A stretch of 54,498 nucleotides of DNA from Microcaldota archaeon (GTDB lineage: Archaea; Micrarchaeota; Micrarchaeia; Anstonellales; Bilamarchaeaceae), in assembly GCA_016212505.1 (NCBI GenBank), contig JACRGB010000014.1:1-54498 (forward strand). Reading direction: 5' to 3'. Made by a program: the position numbers and the translations under genes. Shown one piece after another: positions 37,657 through 46,644 of the stretch. The notes under the pieces were generated by a model. That model was not told the origin of the DNA, did not search any database, and saw only the letters and a list, made by a program, of their open reading frames with translations. Numbering within the stretch: the first letter of the stretch is position 1; each line of letters opens with the position of its first letter.

Positions 37657-39576
37657 TCATTTTTTTTCGTTATACTCTCTTGTTTGAACCTTATCATCAT
37701 CTTTCATGCCAACATACCTTACCTTAACTATTCGTTCATTTTCTAATTCTAGTGCTTCTAGAGCAGCATCCTCTTCTGGTGCAAATACTTTTGCGTTCCA
37801 AGCATCTGCAAACATACCTCCTATTGATCCAATATGTTTTCCTGTAGAACAAGATATAAGAACTACTGTGGGTTTGTCGATAAAAGCGTCTCGTAATTTT
37901 ACCAAATCTTCTTTGTCCCCGAGAACTAACTCTGAAGTCACACTTAATACCATCGAGTCTTCTGTCCCATGTGCTAGGAAAGATATTCCACTTATCTTTT
38001 TTCCACTTTCTTCATTAAATAATTCTATTTTTTCATATAACTCTTTCTTGGTTCTGCTTTCCATAATGACCAAATCAGAAAATTTTAATGCATCCAACTT
38101 GTCTTTATCTTCGTAGAAACTGCCATTGTAATCTTCTGTTGCAGCTGAAAGAATTTGAACTGGCTTTCCTTTTTTTACATCCTGTTTCATTTTTCCTTTC
38201 TCTAGTATTTCAGATGCCTCTAGCATGGCTTTTGTGTATCTTAGGAAGTACTCAATTCCATTGTTTTTATGCAACGCAACTACTTTCCTCTCTCCTATTG
38301 CATTGATCCCATAACCTAAATTCAAACATGTTTCCGGATCCAGCTCATTCAGTTTTAGCTTCTTTGCAAGTTCTTCCCCTTTTTCATATATTTTTAAGAA
38401 ATTTTTAGCATCCGATTCTGATTTTAAGAAATAAGTAAACGCGTTCAAAGCACTTAATAGATTAACTGCACCACTAATTTTATCCAAAAAAAGAAAACCA
38501 TCCTTGCTGAAGCCCGGTTCATCAAAGATGCTTGCCAAGTCATCAAAAATAGATGCGCGAGCCATTAATCTACTATCAGAAGGATAAGTATTTGCTCGTT
38601 GAGCTAAATTTTTACTAAGAGCTACCACATAACTTACTGTTTTTTGACTTAACATTTCGGGGTGATGCTCTCTTATTGAATCCAACAAGCAAAGAATATC
38701 CGGCAATTCATTGTTTTTAAAGTTTCCATTAGATATGAAACCTAAGAATTCAAACTTAAATCCTGGTGTTGAAAGTAAATTAGCCAGATTTTTTAATGCG
38801 ATATCTGGTTGGTGCCATTTAGGCGGCTCCCAACCTGGTTTACTCAACTTGTTCCAAAGTGTATCCCACAAAACCCTCTCCACCACCGTAAGAATCTCGA
38901 CTCTAAAAGGAACTTTTTCTAAAAAATCAAAAAATGGTTCTTTCATTTTTTGCCAACCTGGTACTGTATTTATTGCATTAGTTGTACTTACTAACTTAGT
39001 CGCGAAATTCTCGTCCACCATTTTTGGATCAAAGGACTGATTCTCCCACACCCTTCTGAAACTCCCCCAGACCAACTCTGTGGACCATTCATCGGATTTC
39101 TTTTCATACAAATCCGTAAGCCCGCTAACTGCTATCCGTAGTGCTTCCAAATCTCCTGGGGCTGATCTTATTTTTACCATTCTCAATACTACTTTGTCAA
39201 ACTCAGAAGTTTTGTTATATATTGTTCTATTTTTTACGATTTCTGCTATCTCATTTGCCCATGACGGCACAGTGGCTTTTTTATGCTCAATTGGCCATGC
39301 CTTGACCTTAAATTCGGGTTTTTGTATTATCGTATTTAGTAATTGCAGAGCTAAGTGGATTTCGCCAGTCGTCTGAAGTGATCCAATTACAAATTGGATA
39401 GTTTTATACAATCCCAATTTCTGGATATCGTTTGCACCGTTTTTCTGAAATTGTGCAAACATCTGATCAGTAATTGGCTTGTATTGCGGCGAAATTCTTG
39501 CAAATAATGCGTCAGCTTTAAGCTGTGGAATTAGGTCTTTTAGTGCAAACGGCTCAATAATTACTTGTGGTGGCAT
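37657..39576 (-). CDS. Large helical protein with caspase-like C-terminal domain
   Basis: A 639-residue protein. Residues 1-500 are largely helical with HEAT-like character and no recognised motif. The C-terminal 120 residues show the clan CD peptidase arrangement: strand then His-Gly (ISFLAHGTEDS, His536), and strand then Cys-x-x-Gly (VVLISCSTGKHIG, Cys576), followed by a helix and strand (GGMFADAWNAKVFAPEED). CHAT and caspase-like peptidases have this order with the same spacing of roughly 40 residues. There is no signal peptide, so the protein is cytoplasmic. Activity and substrate are unknown; no adjacent CRISPR or other defence gene is visible. Confidence 0.5.
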   Translation of the reverse strand: MPPQVIIEPFALKDLIPQLKADALFARISPQYKPITDQMFAQFQKNGANDIQKLGLYKTIQFVIGSLQTTGEIHLALQLLNTIIQKPEFKVKAWPIEHKKATVPSWANEIAEIVKNRTIYNKTSEFDKVVLRMVKIRSAPGDLEALRIAVSGLTDLYEKKSDEWSTELVWGSFRRVWENQSFDPKMVDENFATKLVSTTNAINTVPGWQKMKEPFFDFLEKVPFRVEILTVVERVLWDTLWNKLSKPGWEPPKWHQPDIALKNLANLLSTPGFKFEFLGFISNGNFKNNELPDILCLLDSIREHHPEMLSQKTVSYVVALSKNLAQRANTYPSDSRLMARASIFDDLASIFDEPGFSKDGFLFLDKISGAVNLLSALNAFTYFLKSESDAKNFLKIYEKGEELAKKLKLNELDPETCLNLGYGINAIGERKVVALHKNNGIEYFLRYTKAMLEASEILEKGKMKQDVKKGKPVQILSAATEDYNGSFYEDKDKLDALKFSDLVIMESRTKKELYEKIELFNEESGKKISGISFLAHGTEDSMVLSVTSELVLGDKEDLVKLRDAFIDKPTVVLISCSTGKHIGSIGGMFADAWNAKVFAPEEDAALEALELENERIVKVRYVGMKDDDKVQTREYNEKK

Positions 39577-39685
39577 AACTACCTGATTTATCTATCCACT
39601 ACCCATTTATTCCTTTGCCCAAATCTAACACCGGCCCAATTCGAGACAATTGTGAATTTAAATATAACCATAAATACTCTCATTT

Positions 39686-40849
39686 ATGCGGAATTATTTC
39701 GACGAAGGCATTTTTCGGGATTCGATAATCCAAAAAGAGGAGTTCCTTCTCCCTGATTATCTTCCGGACGAAATTCTTCATCGCGAGCGGCAACTCCAGG
39801 CTATGGCAGATGCCCTCAGGCCACTTGTAAAAAAAAGCCCTGCAATAAATCTTTTTATTCATGGCCCTGCTGGCGTAGGGAAAACAACCTCGATCAAATA
39901 TATCCTAAAGCAACTCTCAGATTCTTCAACAAACCTGCTCATTGTATTTGTTAATTGCTGGCAAACCCCAACCCAGCTTGGCATCTATAACCGTATAATC
40001 GATGAAATGAAGCTTCCCCTCCCCCGGCGGGGCCTTGCGGCTGATGAGATTTTTGATAAGATCCTAAGCTATATGCGCAACTACAACCGGCCGGTAATTA
40101 TTGTGCTCGATGATGTGGATGGGCTTGAGCACCAGGAGGTATTGTATTCGATTTCACGGTCTAACGATTCAGGATCCAACGATTCAAGGTCCAATGATTC
40201 GAAAATCATATTTGCCATTTTGGCAGTAGCCAACAACAAAAATTATCTTGCGCAACTGGACTTTCGCATCAGAAGCTCGTTGCGGTTTTCTGAGCTTGAA
40301 TTCAGATCCTATTCGGCTGAGGAACTTTTTTCAATAATAAAACTTAGGGCAGAAGCCGCTCTTGTTCCCGGGAGCTATGACGATAAGCTCTTGCTGAAAA
40401 TTGCCAATTCAACTGAAGGTGGTTCTGCCCGCCGTGCCATTGAACTATTGTGGAAGGCAGCAAAGCATGCTGATGGATCGGAAAAGAAAACAATCATGAT
40501 CCAGGACCTTGAGGATGTTTTGGCCGAAAGCGCCTCCGCTTCAATAAAACCCGAGCTAAAAACCAGCCTCAGCAAGGAAGAGCAGCTTATCGTGGGGCTG
40601 CTGAATAAATCTGAAAAAGGGCTTGAATCCTCGGAACTTTATGGCAAATTCATTGCAAAAATCCCAAAGTCAAAAAGGCAGATAAGGAATTATCTTGACT
40701 TGCTGGAAGAAAAAGGGATCATTGTTTCAAAAGATGCCGCGCAGGCAGAAGGCAAGGAAAGCATTATGAAATCAAGGATATTCAGTTTAAAAAGTCCAGG
40801 AAGTTCCGGAAGTGCAGGAAATTCACTTTCTGATTCAGAGCCTAAGTAA
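39686..40849 (+). CDS. orc1: Orc1/Cdc6 replication initiator
   Basis: A 387-residue AAA+ initiator: Walker A GPAGVGKTT (residues 60-68), Walker B IIVLDDVDGL (138-147, with LDD in place of the common LDE), an arginine-containing sensor region (FRIRSSLRFSELEF), and a winged-helix C-terminus (SKEEQLIVGLLNKSEKGLESSELY). Residues 158-172 are a threefold RSNDS-like repeat between Walker B and sensor 1. It binds origins and loads MCM. The start is leaderless: GAATTTAAATATAA about 26 nt upstream. I see no clear origin-recognition boxes nearby. Confidence 0.9.
   Translation: MRNYFDEGIFRDSIIQKEEFLLPDYLPDEILHRERQLQAMADALRPLVKKSPAINLFIHGPAGVGKTTSIKYILKQLSDSSTNLLIVFVNCWQTPTQLGIYNRIIDEMKLPLPRRGLAADEIFDKILSYMRNYNRPVIIVLDDVDGLEHQEVLYSISRSNDSGSNDSRSNDSKIIFAILAVANNKNYLAQLDFRIRSSLRFSELEFRSYSAEELFSIIKLRAEAALVPGSYDDKLLLKIANSTEGGSARRAIELLWKAAKHADGSEKKTIMIQDLEDVLAESASASIKPELKTSLSKEEQLIVGLLNKSEKGLESSELYGKFIAKIPKSKRQIRNYLDLLEEKGIIVSKDAAQAEGKESIMKSRIFSLKSPGSSGSAGNSLSDSEPK
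40157..40201 (+). repeat. In-frame 15-nt tandem repeat in orc1
   Basis: Three successive 15-mers, CGGTCTAACGATTCA, GGATCCAACGATTCA and AGGTCCAATGATTCG, encode (R/G)SNDS units. Variation is mostly at synonymous or Arg/Gly positions. The repeat lies in a surface loop of the ATPase domain. Confidence 0.8.
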
Positions 40850-41485
40850 GAACGTCGTCCTATACAACCTTTTTCCCTGGCTTCGGCCGATCAGTTTTTT
40901 TGTTATGAATGTTTTTTCCTTTAGCATTACCATAACTTCAACTACTGCCCGGGATTTTCCAACGTAAATATCTAGTCCTTCTTCCTTTTCCTCGCTTTTG
41001 GCGATAAATGTCCGCTTACTTAATTTTTCTATAAGTAGTTCTGATAGTTTTTCGATTTTTCTCGCGTTGCCCCGCAGTTGAATAATCCCCTCATAATATC
41101 CACCGCTCATCCTTGAGCATTCCGGGCATATCGTTGGCCTCAGGTCAAGGGGAATGGGCCGCTCGATCAATTTTGCTTCCCTTCCTTTGGTTATTGTAAA
41201 GTTCATGGCCTTTTTTTCAAAATTATATTCTGCATGGCTATATTCCCCATCGCACTTGGTGAGGATATATTTTTTGATTTTTGATTCGTTATATGGCATC
41301 CATTTTCCCTGCAAAAAAATCCGCTCGCACCTTTTGCACTGCTCAAAATCAATCTTTAGCGGCGTTTCGATCTTATACGGATAGCAGTCCACACAGAAAG
41401 CGTCAAGGAATTCCACTACTTCCTCGCTTCGCCCGCACTTTGGGCACAATAATGCGCTGCTTAAACTTTTTGTACTTGCCATCAA
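40835..41485 (-). CDS. NMD3-like zinc protein
   Basis: A 216-residue protein matching the archaeal NMD3 N-terminal region: zinc knuckles LCPKCGRSEE, DAFCVDCYP, EQCKRCERIFLQGKWMP and TICPECSRMSGGYYEGIIQLRG, the last being the family's most constant piece. Eukaryotic NMD3 is a 60S ribosomal export adaptor; archaeal forms likely act in ribosome biogenesis. It lacks the long C-terminal beta domain and ends in KGKRLYRTTFLLRL. Convergent with orc1 (15 nt overlap) and close to the divergent DUF2070 gene. Confidence 0.85.
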   Translation of the reverse strand: MMASTKSLSSALLCPKCGRSEEVVEFLDAFCVDCYPYKIETPLKIDFEQCKRCERIFLQGKWMPYNESKIKKYILTKCDGEYSHAEYNFEKKAMNFTITKGREAKLIERPIPLDLRPTICPECSRMSGGYYEGIIQLRGNARKIEKLSELLIEKLSKRTFIAKSEEKEEGLDIYVGKSRAVVEVMVMLKEKTFITKKLIGRSQGKRLYRTTFLLRL

Positions 41486-41518
41486 TAATTTAAATCATGC
41501 AGAACGATATTAAAACCG

Positions 41519-43390
41519 ATGACCAGCAACATAAACAAGGCAGTTAATCTTACTTCGTATTTTATCAGTCTCCCGACCTGGCAATACATCGTAGCTGTAA
41601 TGCTGCTAATAGCCGTCGTTTTTGGCTTAATTTTCGATCTGGAAAAAAACCTCACCTTCAAGGCGCCGATAAAGGAAATAACTGACGCGCTGGTTTTGCT
41701 CTTCCTTCCGGCAATTTTGTCATCTTTGATAATTAAATTAATGGTTGGCAGCATGCCCTATCGGCGTATTGCAGCTACTGCATTAGGAGGCGAGCTCGTA
41801 TATGCAATCGCATACGCACTGACTTTGCTTCTTGTTGGCAGCGATCCGTTTTTGGCCCAAATTGTCCTACTGATAGGCTCTGCACTGGTTTTCGTTTTAT
41901 GGTATGTTATTGCCCGGTTTGTTTTTGTCCTAAAATACCGCTCGATCCTTTTTGCAATAATTCAGCTCCTTTTTTACCTTGTTTTCCTGGTGGGGAGCAG
42001 CGCGATTTACGCCCCTGCCGGCCCCTTTCTGGCCATTGCGGCAAAATTTTATTTCTCATCCCTTATCCTGCTTGGTGCTCTTGTATTATTTTTCTTCATA
42101 ATCAATGCGCCGATGAAAAAGAACCTCGGGCTAAAAAGTACCGATGCGATTTCCTACCTTTCGGCGCAATGGCTGTACCATAATAAGGACATGGAAAAGG
42201 CATTTGTGCAGGTTGGTGAGAGGGCTAAAACCATTGTCTCGATAATGGGGTTCAAAAGGAAAAAGGACTCGGTCTTTTTTATTACTCCCTATGTCCATTT
42301 TGGGCCTTTTGGAAACCTTGGCGGCAGCGAATTTTCCTCATTAATTGCACGGGAAGTGGATAATAAATACAAGTCCAAAACCTTCGTTTTTCATGGTACT
42401 GTGACGCACGACCTTAACCCGGTCTCATCTTCAGAGCTTTCCAAGATAACTTCTGCCATCGACCGGATGCTCAAAAAAGCAGATTATGCAAAGGCCAAAG
42501 CCGCGCTGTGTTTGGGAAAATACGAGGAATGCATGAGCCAGACCCTTCTGATAAACGACAGCGCCCTGGTAAGCCTAAGCCGCGCGCCAAATCTCACTGA
42601 AGATATTAATTTCGGGGTTGGCCTTTCGATAATCAACGAGGCTGAAAAATTTGTCAAGCGCGCGATGGTTGTTGATCAGCACAATTCCGAGACCGGCGAA
42701 ATAACCAGCTTTGAGCCCGGCAGCGTAGTCGGGTACAATTACCTTAGTGCAACTACTGACTCATTAGCAAATTCCAATAAGAAAAAATCAAAGTTTGCCC
42801 AGCTAAAAATTGGCGCATCATTTGTCGATCCAGGGGCGCTGGGTTCTATTGGCGGTGCAGGGATAAAGATTGCGGTTTTTTCTACCGAGCCCATGTATGT
42901 GATGGTTGTAATTGACTGCAATGGAATTACTCCCCAGTTCAAGGAATCTTTGGAAAAGGAGATCAAAAATCAGGCAAAGGGAATTGGCAAAAATCCCAAA
43001 GCCGGCGAAACTGGAATCGAAAATGGAATGGAAACTGGAATGGGCTCTGGAATGGAAACTAGGGCCGGATCAGGAATCGAAGTTGGGATCTTCACTACCG
43101 ATACCCATCAGACCAATGTCGTGCGCGGAGTGCTCAACCCATTAAAGGCCGAAGATGAGATACTTGGTAAGATAAAAGACGGGTTCTCAAAAGCCCTTGC
43201 TGATATGCAGGAAGCAGAATTCTTTTCCGATAAGCTCTGGATCGATATCGATGTTATTGGCGCCAAGCAGTCAATAGAAGTCGTTTCAACAATAAATTCG
43301 ATTGTCGCAGTTGCCAAAATAACCTTGCCGCTGATTTTTATCGGTGCAGTGCTCCTTGTATTTGCCATAGCCAGCAGGTTCTGGCATTAA
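41519..43390 (+). CDS. DUF2070 membrane protein
   Basis: A 623-residue archaeal protein: six or seven N-terminal membrane helices (about 20-190), a large soluble domain with the family motifs VHFGPFGNLGGSEFSS, FHGTVTHDLNPVS and VIDCNGITPQFK, and a C-terminal membrane helix (about 598-621). The conserved His/Asp/Gly residues suggest a hydrolase-like site, but function is not known. Residues about 497-522 are an expanded Gly-Met-Glu-Thr-rich repeat in the soluble domain that does not look conserved. Divergent from the NMD3-like gene by 33 nt. Confidence 0.8.
   Translation: MTSNINKAVNLTSYFISLPTWQYIVAVMLLIAVVFGLIFDLEKNLTFKAPIKEITDALVLLFLPAILSSLIIKLMVGSMPYRRIAATALGGELVYAIAYALTLLLVGSDPFLAQIVLLIGSALVFVLWYVIARFVFVLKYRSILFAIIQLLFYLVFLVGSSAIYAPAGPFLAIAAKFYFSSLILLGALVLFFFIINAPMKKNLGLKSTDAISYLSAQWLYHNKDMEKAFVQVGERAKTIVSIMGFKRKKDSVFFITPYVHFGPFGNLGGSEFSSLIAREVDNKYKSKTFVFHGTVTHDLNPVSSSELSKITSAIDRMLKKADYAKAKAALCLGKYEECMSQTLLINDSALVSLSRAPNLTEDINFGVGLSIINEAEKFVKRAMVVDQHNSETGEITSFEPGSVVGYNYLSATTDSLANSNKKKSKFAQLKIGASFVDPGALGSIGGAGIKIAVFSTEPMYVMVVIDCNGITPQFKESLEKEIKNQAKGIGKNPKAGETGIENGMETGMGSGMETRAGSGIEVGIFTTDTHQTNVVRGVLNPLKAEDEILGKIKDGFSKALADMQEAEFFSDKLWIDIDVIGAKQSIEVVSTINSIVAVAKITLPLIFIGAVLLVFAIASRFWH
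43005..43084 (+). repeat. In-frame degenerate tandem repeat in the DUF2070 gene
   Basis: Iterated GGAATGGAAACT / GGAATCGAA / GGAATGGGCTCT units encode G-I-E, G-M-E-T, G-M-G-S blocks. The repeat is purine-rich on the coding strand and lies just before the conserved VGIFTTDTHQTN segment. Confidence 0.7.
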
Positions 43391-43499
43391 TTAGTATAAA
43401 TTGAATTGGCCGATATTGATTATTGCGCTAACCTAAGCATTTTTAAGATTAGGAGAAATATTATAATGAAGGTACTCAAGGATTATTCAAGGTGAAGAT

Positions 43500-45671
43500 G
43501 TGGTTGCAAAAGAAACTTCGGCAGAAACAAAAAGAACTGATTTTTACGATGGTATGAGCCGTGAGCAAATCTCTGCCATCCAGTTCAAGGTAAATCAGGT
43601 ATTTGAGGCACATGCTGGCCACGACCAGCCCCGTAAAATGACCGATGGTGTTGCTAACCAAAATTTTATCGATAATGTCCGAAATGCCCAGGCTTGGCTA
43701 GGGTTTAGAAAACCAGATGGGAATTGGGGTGAAAAGTCTGATGCCAAATATGATAAGAAGATAGGGATCAGTCCTCCCGGATCAGATCAACTCGCCATTA
43801 GGGGTTCCCTCGAAGGAACTCCAAAAACGATTGGGCCACTTCGTGCGGTTTCACCAGGAAAAGTTTCTAGTGGCCCGAGAAGTGCGGAGCGGGTGTTTTC
43901 AACTGAAGATAGTGAATCTTACGTAACTAGGAATAAAGATGGTAAAAAAATATTCAAAATTGAGGAAGGTTTTGTCGTTACTGCCACTCTCTCCCCCGAG
44001 AAAAAACGAGAACTAAAAGAAACAGATGCAAAAGGACAAAAAATTCAATTTCCTGTTTTATCTCCTGAAGAACTGGACAAAGAAGCTGAAAAAGAAGCTC
44101 AAAAACGCCACAACCAAGAAGCTACTGAGCTGGCCAATGCGCTTCGGGTGGAAGGCAACAAGGCCTGGACCGAACTCAAAGAACGAAGAAGGGCAGAACT
44201 TGCGGATGCAGTACTTGCCTTTTCAATGGGCGAGCTTCCTCCTGCCCAGACATTAATTCACCTTGCCGCTGGCCCTGTCAGTAGTTATGCAATTGACGAT
44301 CCGCAATTAACTTTAACCGAAAAAGATGTCCTTTCACACCTAAATGACTCAGTAACCGGAGGAAAATTCCAGCTTGCTGAACTTGGAAGACTAAAGAGAA
44401 TGGATCTTATTAACCAGCAAACTTATCTTGCAGGAATCCAAGCACTCGAAAAAAAATCAAAACCTGCTGCTGAGGCAGTTGCGATTGCTCCTGCAGCTCC
44501 AGCACCCGTAAAAAGGCCAAAAGAAGAAGAAAAACCTCCATCATCACCGCCGGCCGTGGCTGTTGAAGCACCAAAACCTTCTGGTCCGACAATTTTTGAC
44601 CGGGCTCGTGATTTTGTTGGCTCAGTTATTGGCAGTCCGCCTGCACAACTTGCTGATTTTTCCGAGCTCGATAAGATCCGCGCCGCAGTTAATGGCGGCT
44701 CTGCAAGAGTTACCTCAGATGAAAAAAGGTTTGTAACACTTCAAGTCGGCGAGGAAAAATATACCGTAACTACAACGGAATATTCCAGGATGCTAAGACA
44801 AAGAGACGAATTAGTTACTAAACAAAAAAGAGAAGAGGAAGAAGCCCGGGCCAAAGCAGCGCGTGCCGAAGCTGAACCATCAAGGATCCCAAGAGCTGCA
44901 GCCCAAAATGCCCCTACAACTAAACCACCAACTGAGGTAATCAAGATGCCGCCAGAACTTAGGCAACCTCCTGCTGCCCAAAAGGTGGCTAAGCCTCCTG
45001 AAGAAGAGGAAGAAAAACCAGCAAAAAAAGCCCCTAAACCTAGAACTCCCGAGCAAGAAAGAATGGCTCGGGAAATTGCCAATATGGGGTTTCTTCGTCA
45101 ACTTAAGGCACCTAGGCCTCTGGTTTTTGATACTGCTCCTGACCGAGCCTTTGAAGGGGTCGGGGGTCTGAGTGTTAAAGAATCCGAAGGAGGGCTAAAA
45201 ACCCGAGGATCAGGTACAACTGCAACGGTTAAAGGTATCGGTCAGTTGCGTGCTGGCGGGCCTGGTGAAGTTTCCAGCGGTAAAAAAGGAGCTGAAAAAA
45301 CCGGAAAAGCCATCGCAGAAAAACCGCAACTTGATGTGTCCAATCCCGGAGCACTTGAAGATCAACTTCGTACCCGCGCAGATGGGGGCTCCAGTAAATA
45401 TTATGTATTGGTAAAATCCGACATCACCGGTTGCAGTGTCATATTTGAAACTAATAAGGCATTTAATGATCTTTCTGCAGCTGAGCGGAAGCAGGCCATA
45501 AAACGCGAGATAGATGCTGGTCGTATATATGCACCTAATGGCCAACTGGTGGGTAATACAGAGCTTATTGATTTGCTCAGGGGCAAAAAATTAGACTTTG
45601 GGGATGACCCTCGGCAATATCTTGCAGGCAAATTCACCGGCAATATTCGGCTCAAAACTCTCGAGCAGTGA
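43500..45671 (+). CDS. Long low-complexity protein with internal duplication
   Basis: A 723-residue soluble, highly charged protein of unrecognised family. It alternates possible folded parts (residues 1-130; 250-310; 380-450; 600-723) with Pro/Lys/Glu-rich linkers (KRPKEEEKPPSSPP; KPPEEEEEKPAKKAPKPRTP). A motif is duplicated: IGPLRAVSPGKVSSGPRSAE (about 110) and IGQLRAGGPGEVSSGKKGAE (about 585). No signal peptide or membrane helix. The start is GTG with AAGGTGAAGAT before it; a nine-codon frame (43466-43495) ends within that ribosome site and might couple translation. Possibly a scaffold protein. Confidence 0.5.
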   Translation: MVAKETSAETKRTDFYDGMSREQISAIQFKVNQVFEAHAGHDQPRKMTDGVANQNFIDNVRNAQAWLGFRKPDGNWGEKSDAKYDKKIGISPPGSDQLAIRGSLEGTPKTIGPLRAVSPGKVSSGPRSAERVFSTEDSESYVTRNKDGKKIFKIEEGFVVTATLSPEKKRELKETDAKGQKIQFPVLSPEELDKEAEKEAQKRHNQEATELANALRVEGNKAWTELKERRRAELADAVLAFSMGELPPAQTLIHLAAGPVSSYAIDDPQLTLTEKDVLSHLNDSVTGGKFQLAELGRLKRMDLINQQTYLAGIQALEKKSKPAAEAVAIAPAAPAPVKRPKEEEKPPSSPPAVAVEAPKPSGPTIFDRARDFVGSVIGSPPAQLADFSELDKIRAAVNGGSARVTSDEKRFVTLQVGEEKYTVTTTEYSRMLRQRDELVTKQKREEEEARAKAARAEAEPSRIPRAAAQNAPTTKPPTEVIKMPPELRQPPAAQKVAKPPEEEEEKPAKKAPKPRTPEQERMAREIANMGFLRQLKAPRPLVFDTAPDRAFEGVGGLSVKESEGGLKTRGSGTTATVKGIGQLRAGGPGEVSSGKKGAEKTGKAIAEKPQLDVSNPGALEDQLRTRADGGSSKYYVLVKSDITGCSVIFETNKAFNDLSAAERKQAIKREIDAGRIYAPNGQLVGNTELIDLLRGKKLDFGDDPRQYLAGKFTGNIRLKTLEQ

Positions 45672-45796
45672 CAATTTCAAGACCCAGAGCCCCAAAACTC
45701 GAAACCAGCCACTCAAAACCTCAAAACCCAGAACCCAAGACCAGAAACCCAAAACATCATGGCCCAAAACCCGAAACTGGAAAACCGGAAACCCGC
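45672..45796. repeat. C/A-rich degenerate repeat tract between convergent genes
   Basis: About 110 nt contain very few T or G and consist of degenerate CCAAAAC/CCCAGAAC units, for example CCCAAAACTCGAAACCAGCC and CTCAAAACCTCAAAACCCAG. ORFs reading through it (45598-45852, 45668-45913) are compositional artefacts. It lies between the stops of the low-complexity protein and DUF63 genes. Confidence 0.65.
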
Positions 45797-46630
45797 TTAT
45801 GCTCCCACCATCATCCTCAATATGTCCCTTATTCCAGGGGCAAAGCCCATGATCATTATTGCAAGGGCAATAAAGTTGCGGTCCTGCTCATCCATCTTTT
45901 CTTTCTTAAGTAAGTATGCTGCGGCAAAAGAAATCCCGACTTTAACCAGATAAAAGACAAAGAACGTGCCAAATATCTGCCCTATTCCTGCCGAGATAAC
46001 GTGCTGCTCAAAATACTGCTTGCCGCTTATCTTCGAGAAAATATCAATTACAAAAAATGTTGCTGCACCATCAAGCGCGTGCGCCCCAACTATGGCCGCA
46101 AGTATCTTGTCCTTAAAATATAGCCATGCCAAATATGCAGGAATTGCTGCGAGCAGGATTATCGGGATTGCATAAGCCCAGTATGCCATAAACGGGACGA
46201 GCAGCAGAAAGTGCGGGAGCCACAGCGCCAAGCCGACAAAACCGAGCAAATTGGTTTTTTTGAATTTGTACAGGATCGCCAGCGAGACGAGCATGACGGC
46301 GGCAGTTACGATATAGATTCCCGGGCTCACAGTCAGATAGCCATAGTTCCAAATCCCGGATTTTAGTACAAATTCGTGAAATATGCTGACTGGCTTGAAA
46401 ATCCCACTGTCAACTGCATCAGTTACAACGCGTACGGTAGACCCAAAAAGCACAAAGGCCATTACGCTTTTTACAAAATTATCATCCACTTTTACCCGGC
46501 TCTTGAGGCCGCGATAAATAAAATAAATCGCAACTATCGCGATTATCGCGTACGTCAAAGTATTGACGATATTATAGCCCTGCTTGCTCCAAATCGGACT
46601 GATAAAGTAATCGTATATAAAGTTTTCCAT
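45797..46630 (-). CDS. DUF63 membrane protein
   Basis: About 277 residues with eight hydrophobic helices. Family marks of DUF63 are visible: YNIVNTLTYAIIAIVAIYFIYR, FVLFGSTVRVVTDAVDSGIF, VGAHALDGAATFFVID and a C-terminal MIMGFAPGIRDILRM. The H-x-x-D-(G)-A-x-T-x-x-x-x-D motif could bind a metal inside the membrane, but its role is unknown. Start chosen at ATG 46630 (MENFIYD), three codons after the track start. Divergent from rnp4 with only 14 nt between ATGs. Confidence 0.85.
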   Translation of the reverse strand: MENFIYDYFISPIWSKQGYNIVNTLTYAIIAIVAIYFIYRGLKSRVKVDDNFVKSVMAFVLFGSTVRVVTDAVDSGIFKPVSIFHEFVLKSGIWNYGYLTVSPGIYIVTAAVMLVSLAILYKFKKTNLLGFVGLALWLPHFLLLVPFMAYWAYAIPIILLAAIPAYLAWLYFKDKILAAIVGAHALDGAATFFVIDIFSKISGKQYFEQHVISAGIGQIFGTFFVFYLVKVGISFAAAYLLKKEKMDEQDRNFIALAIMIMGFAPGIRDILRMMVGA

Positions 46631-46644
46631 AGTTACCATCCAGC

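Noticed and set aside
39577-39685. Replication origin beside orc1
   Set aside because: The interval is A/T-rich, but I find no repeated origin-recognition box or paired inverted motifs.
45598-45913. 84- and 81-residue ORFs through the C/A-rich tract
   Set aside because: Products are Lys/Pro/Thr low complexity (KPRTQDQKPKT) caused by the repeat composition.
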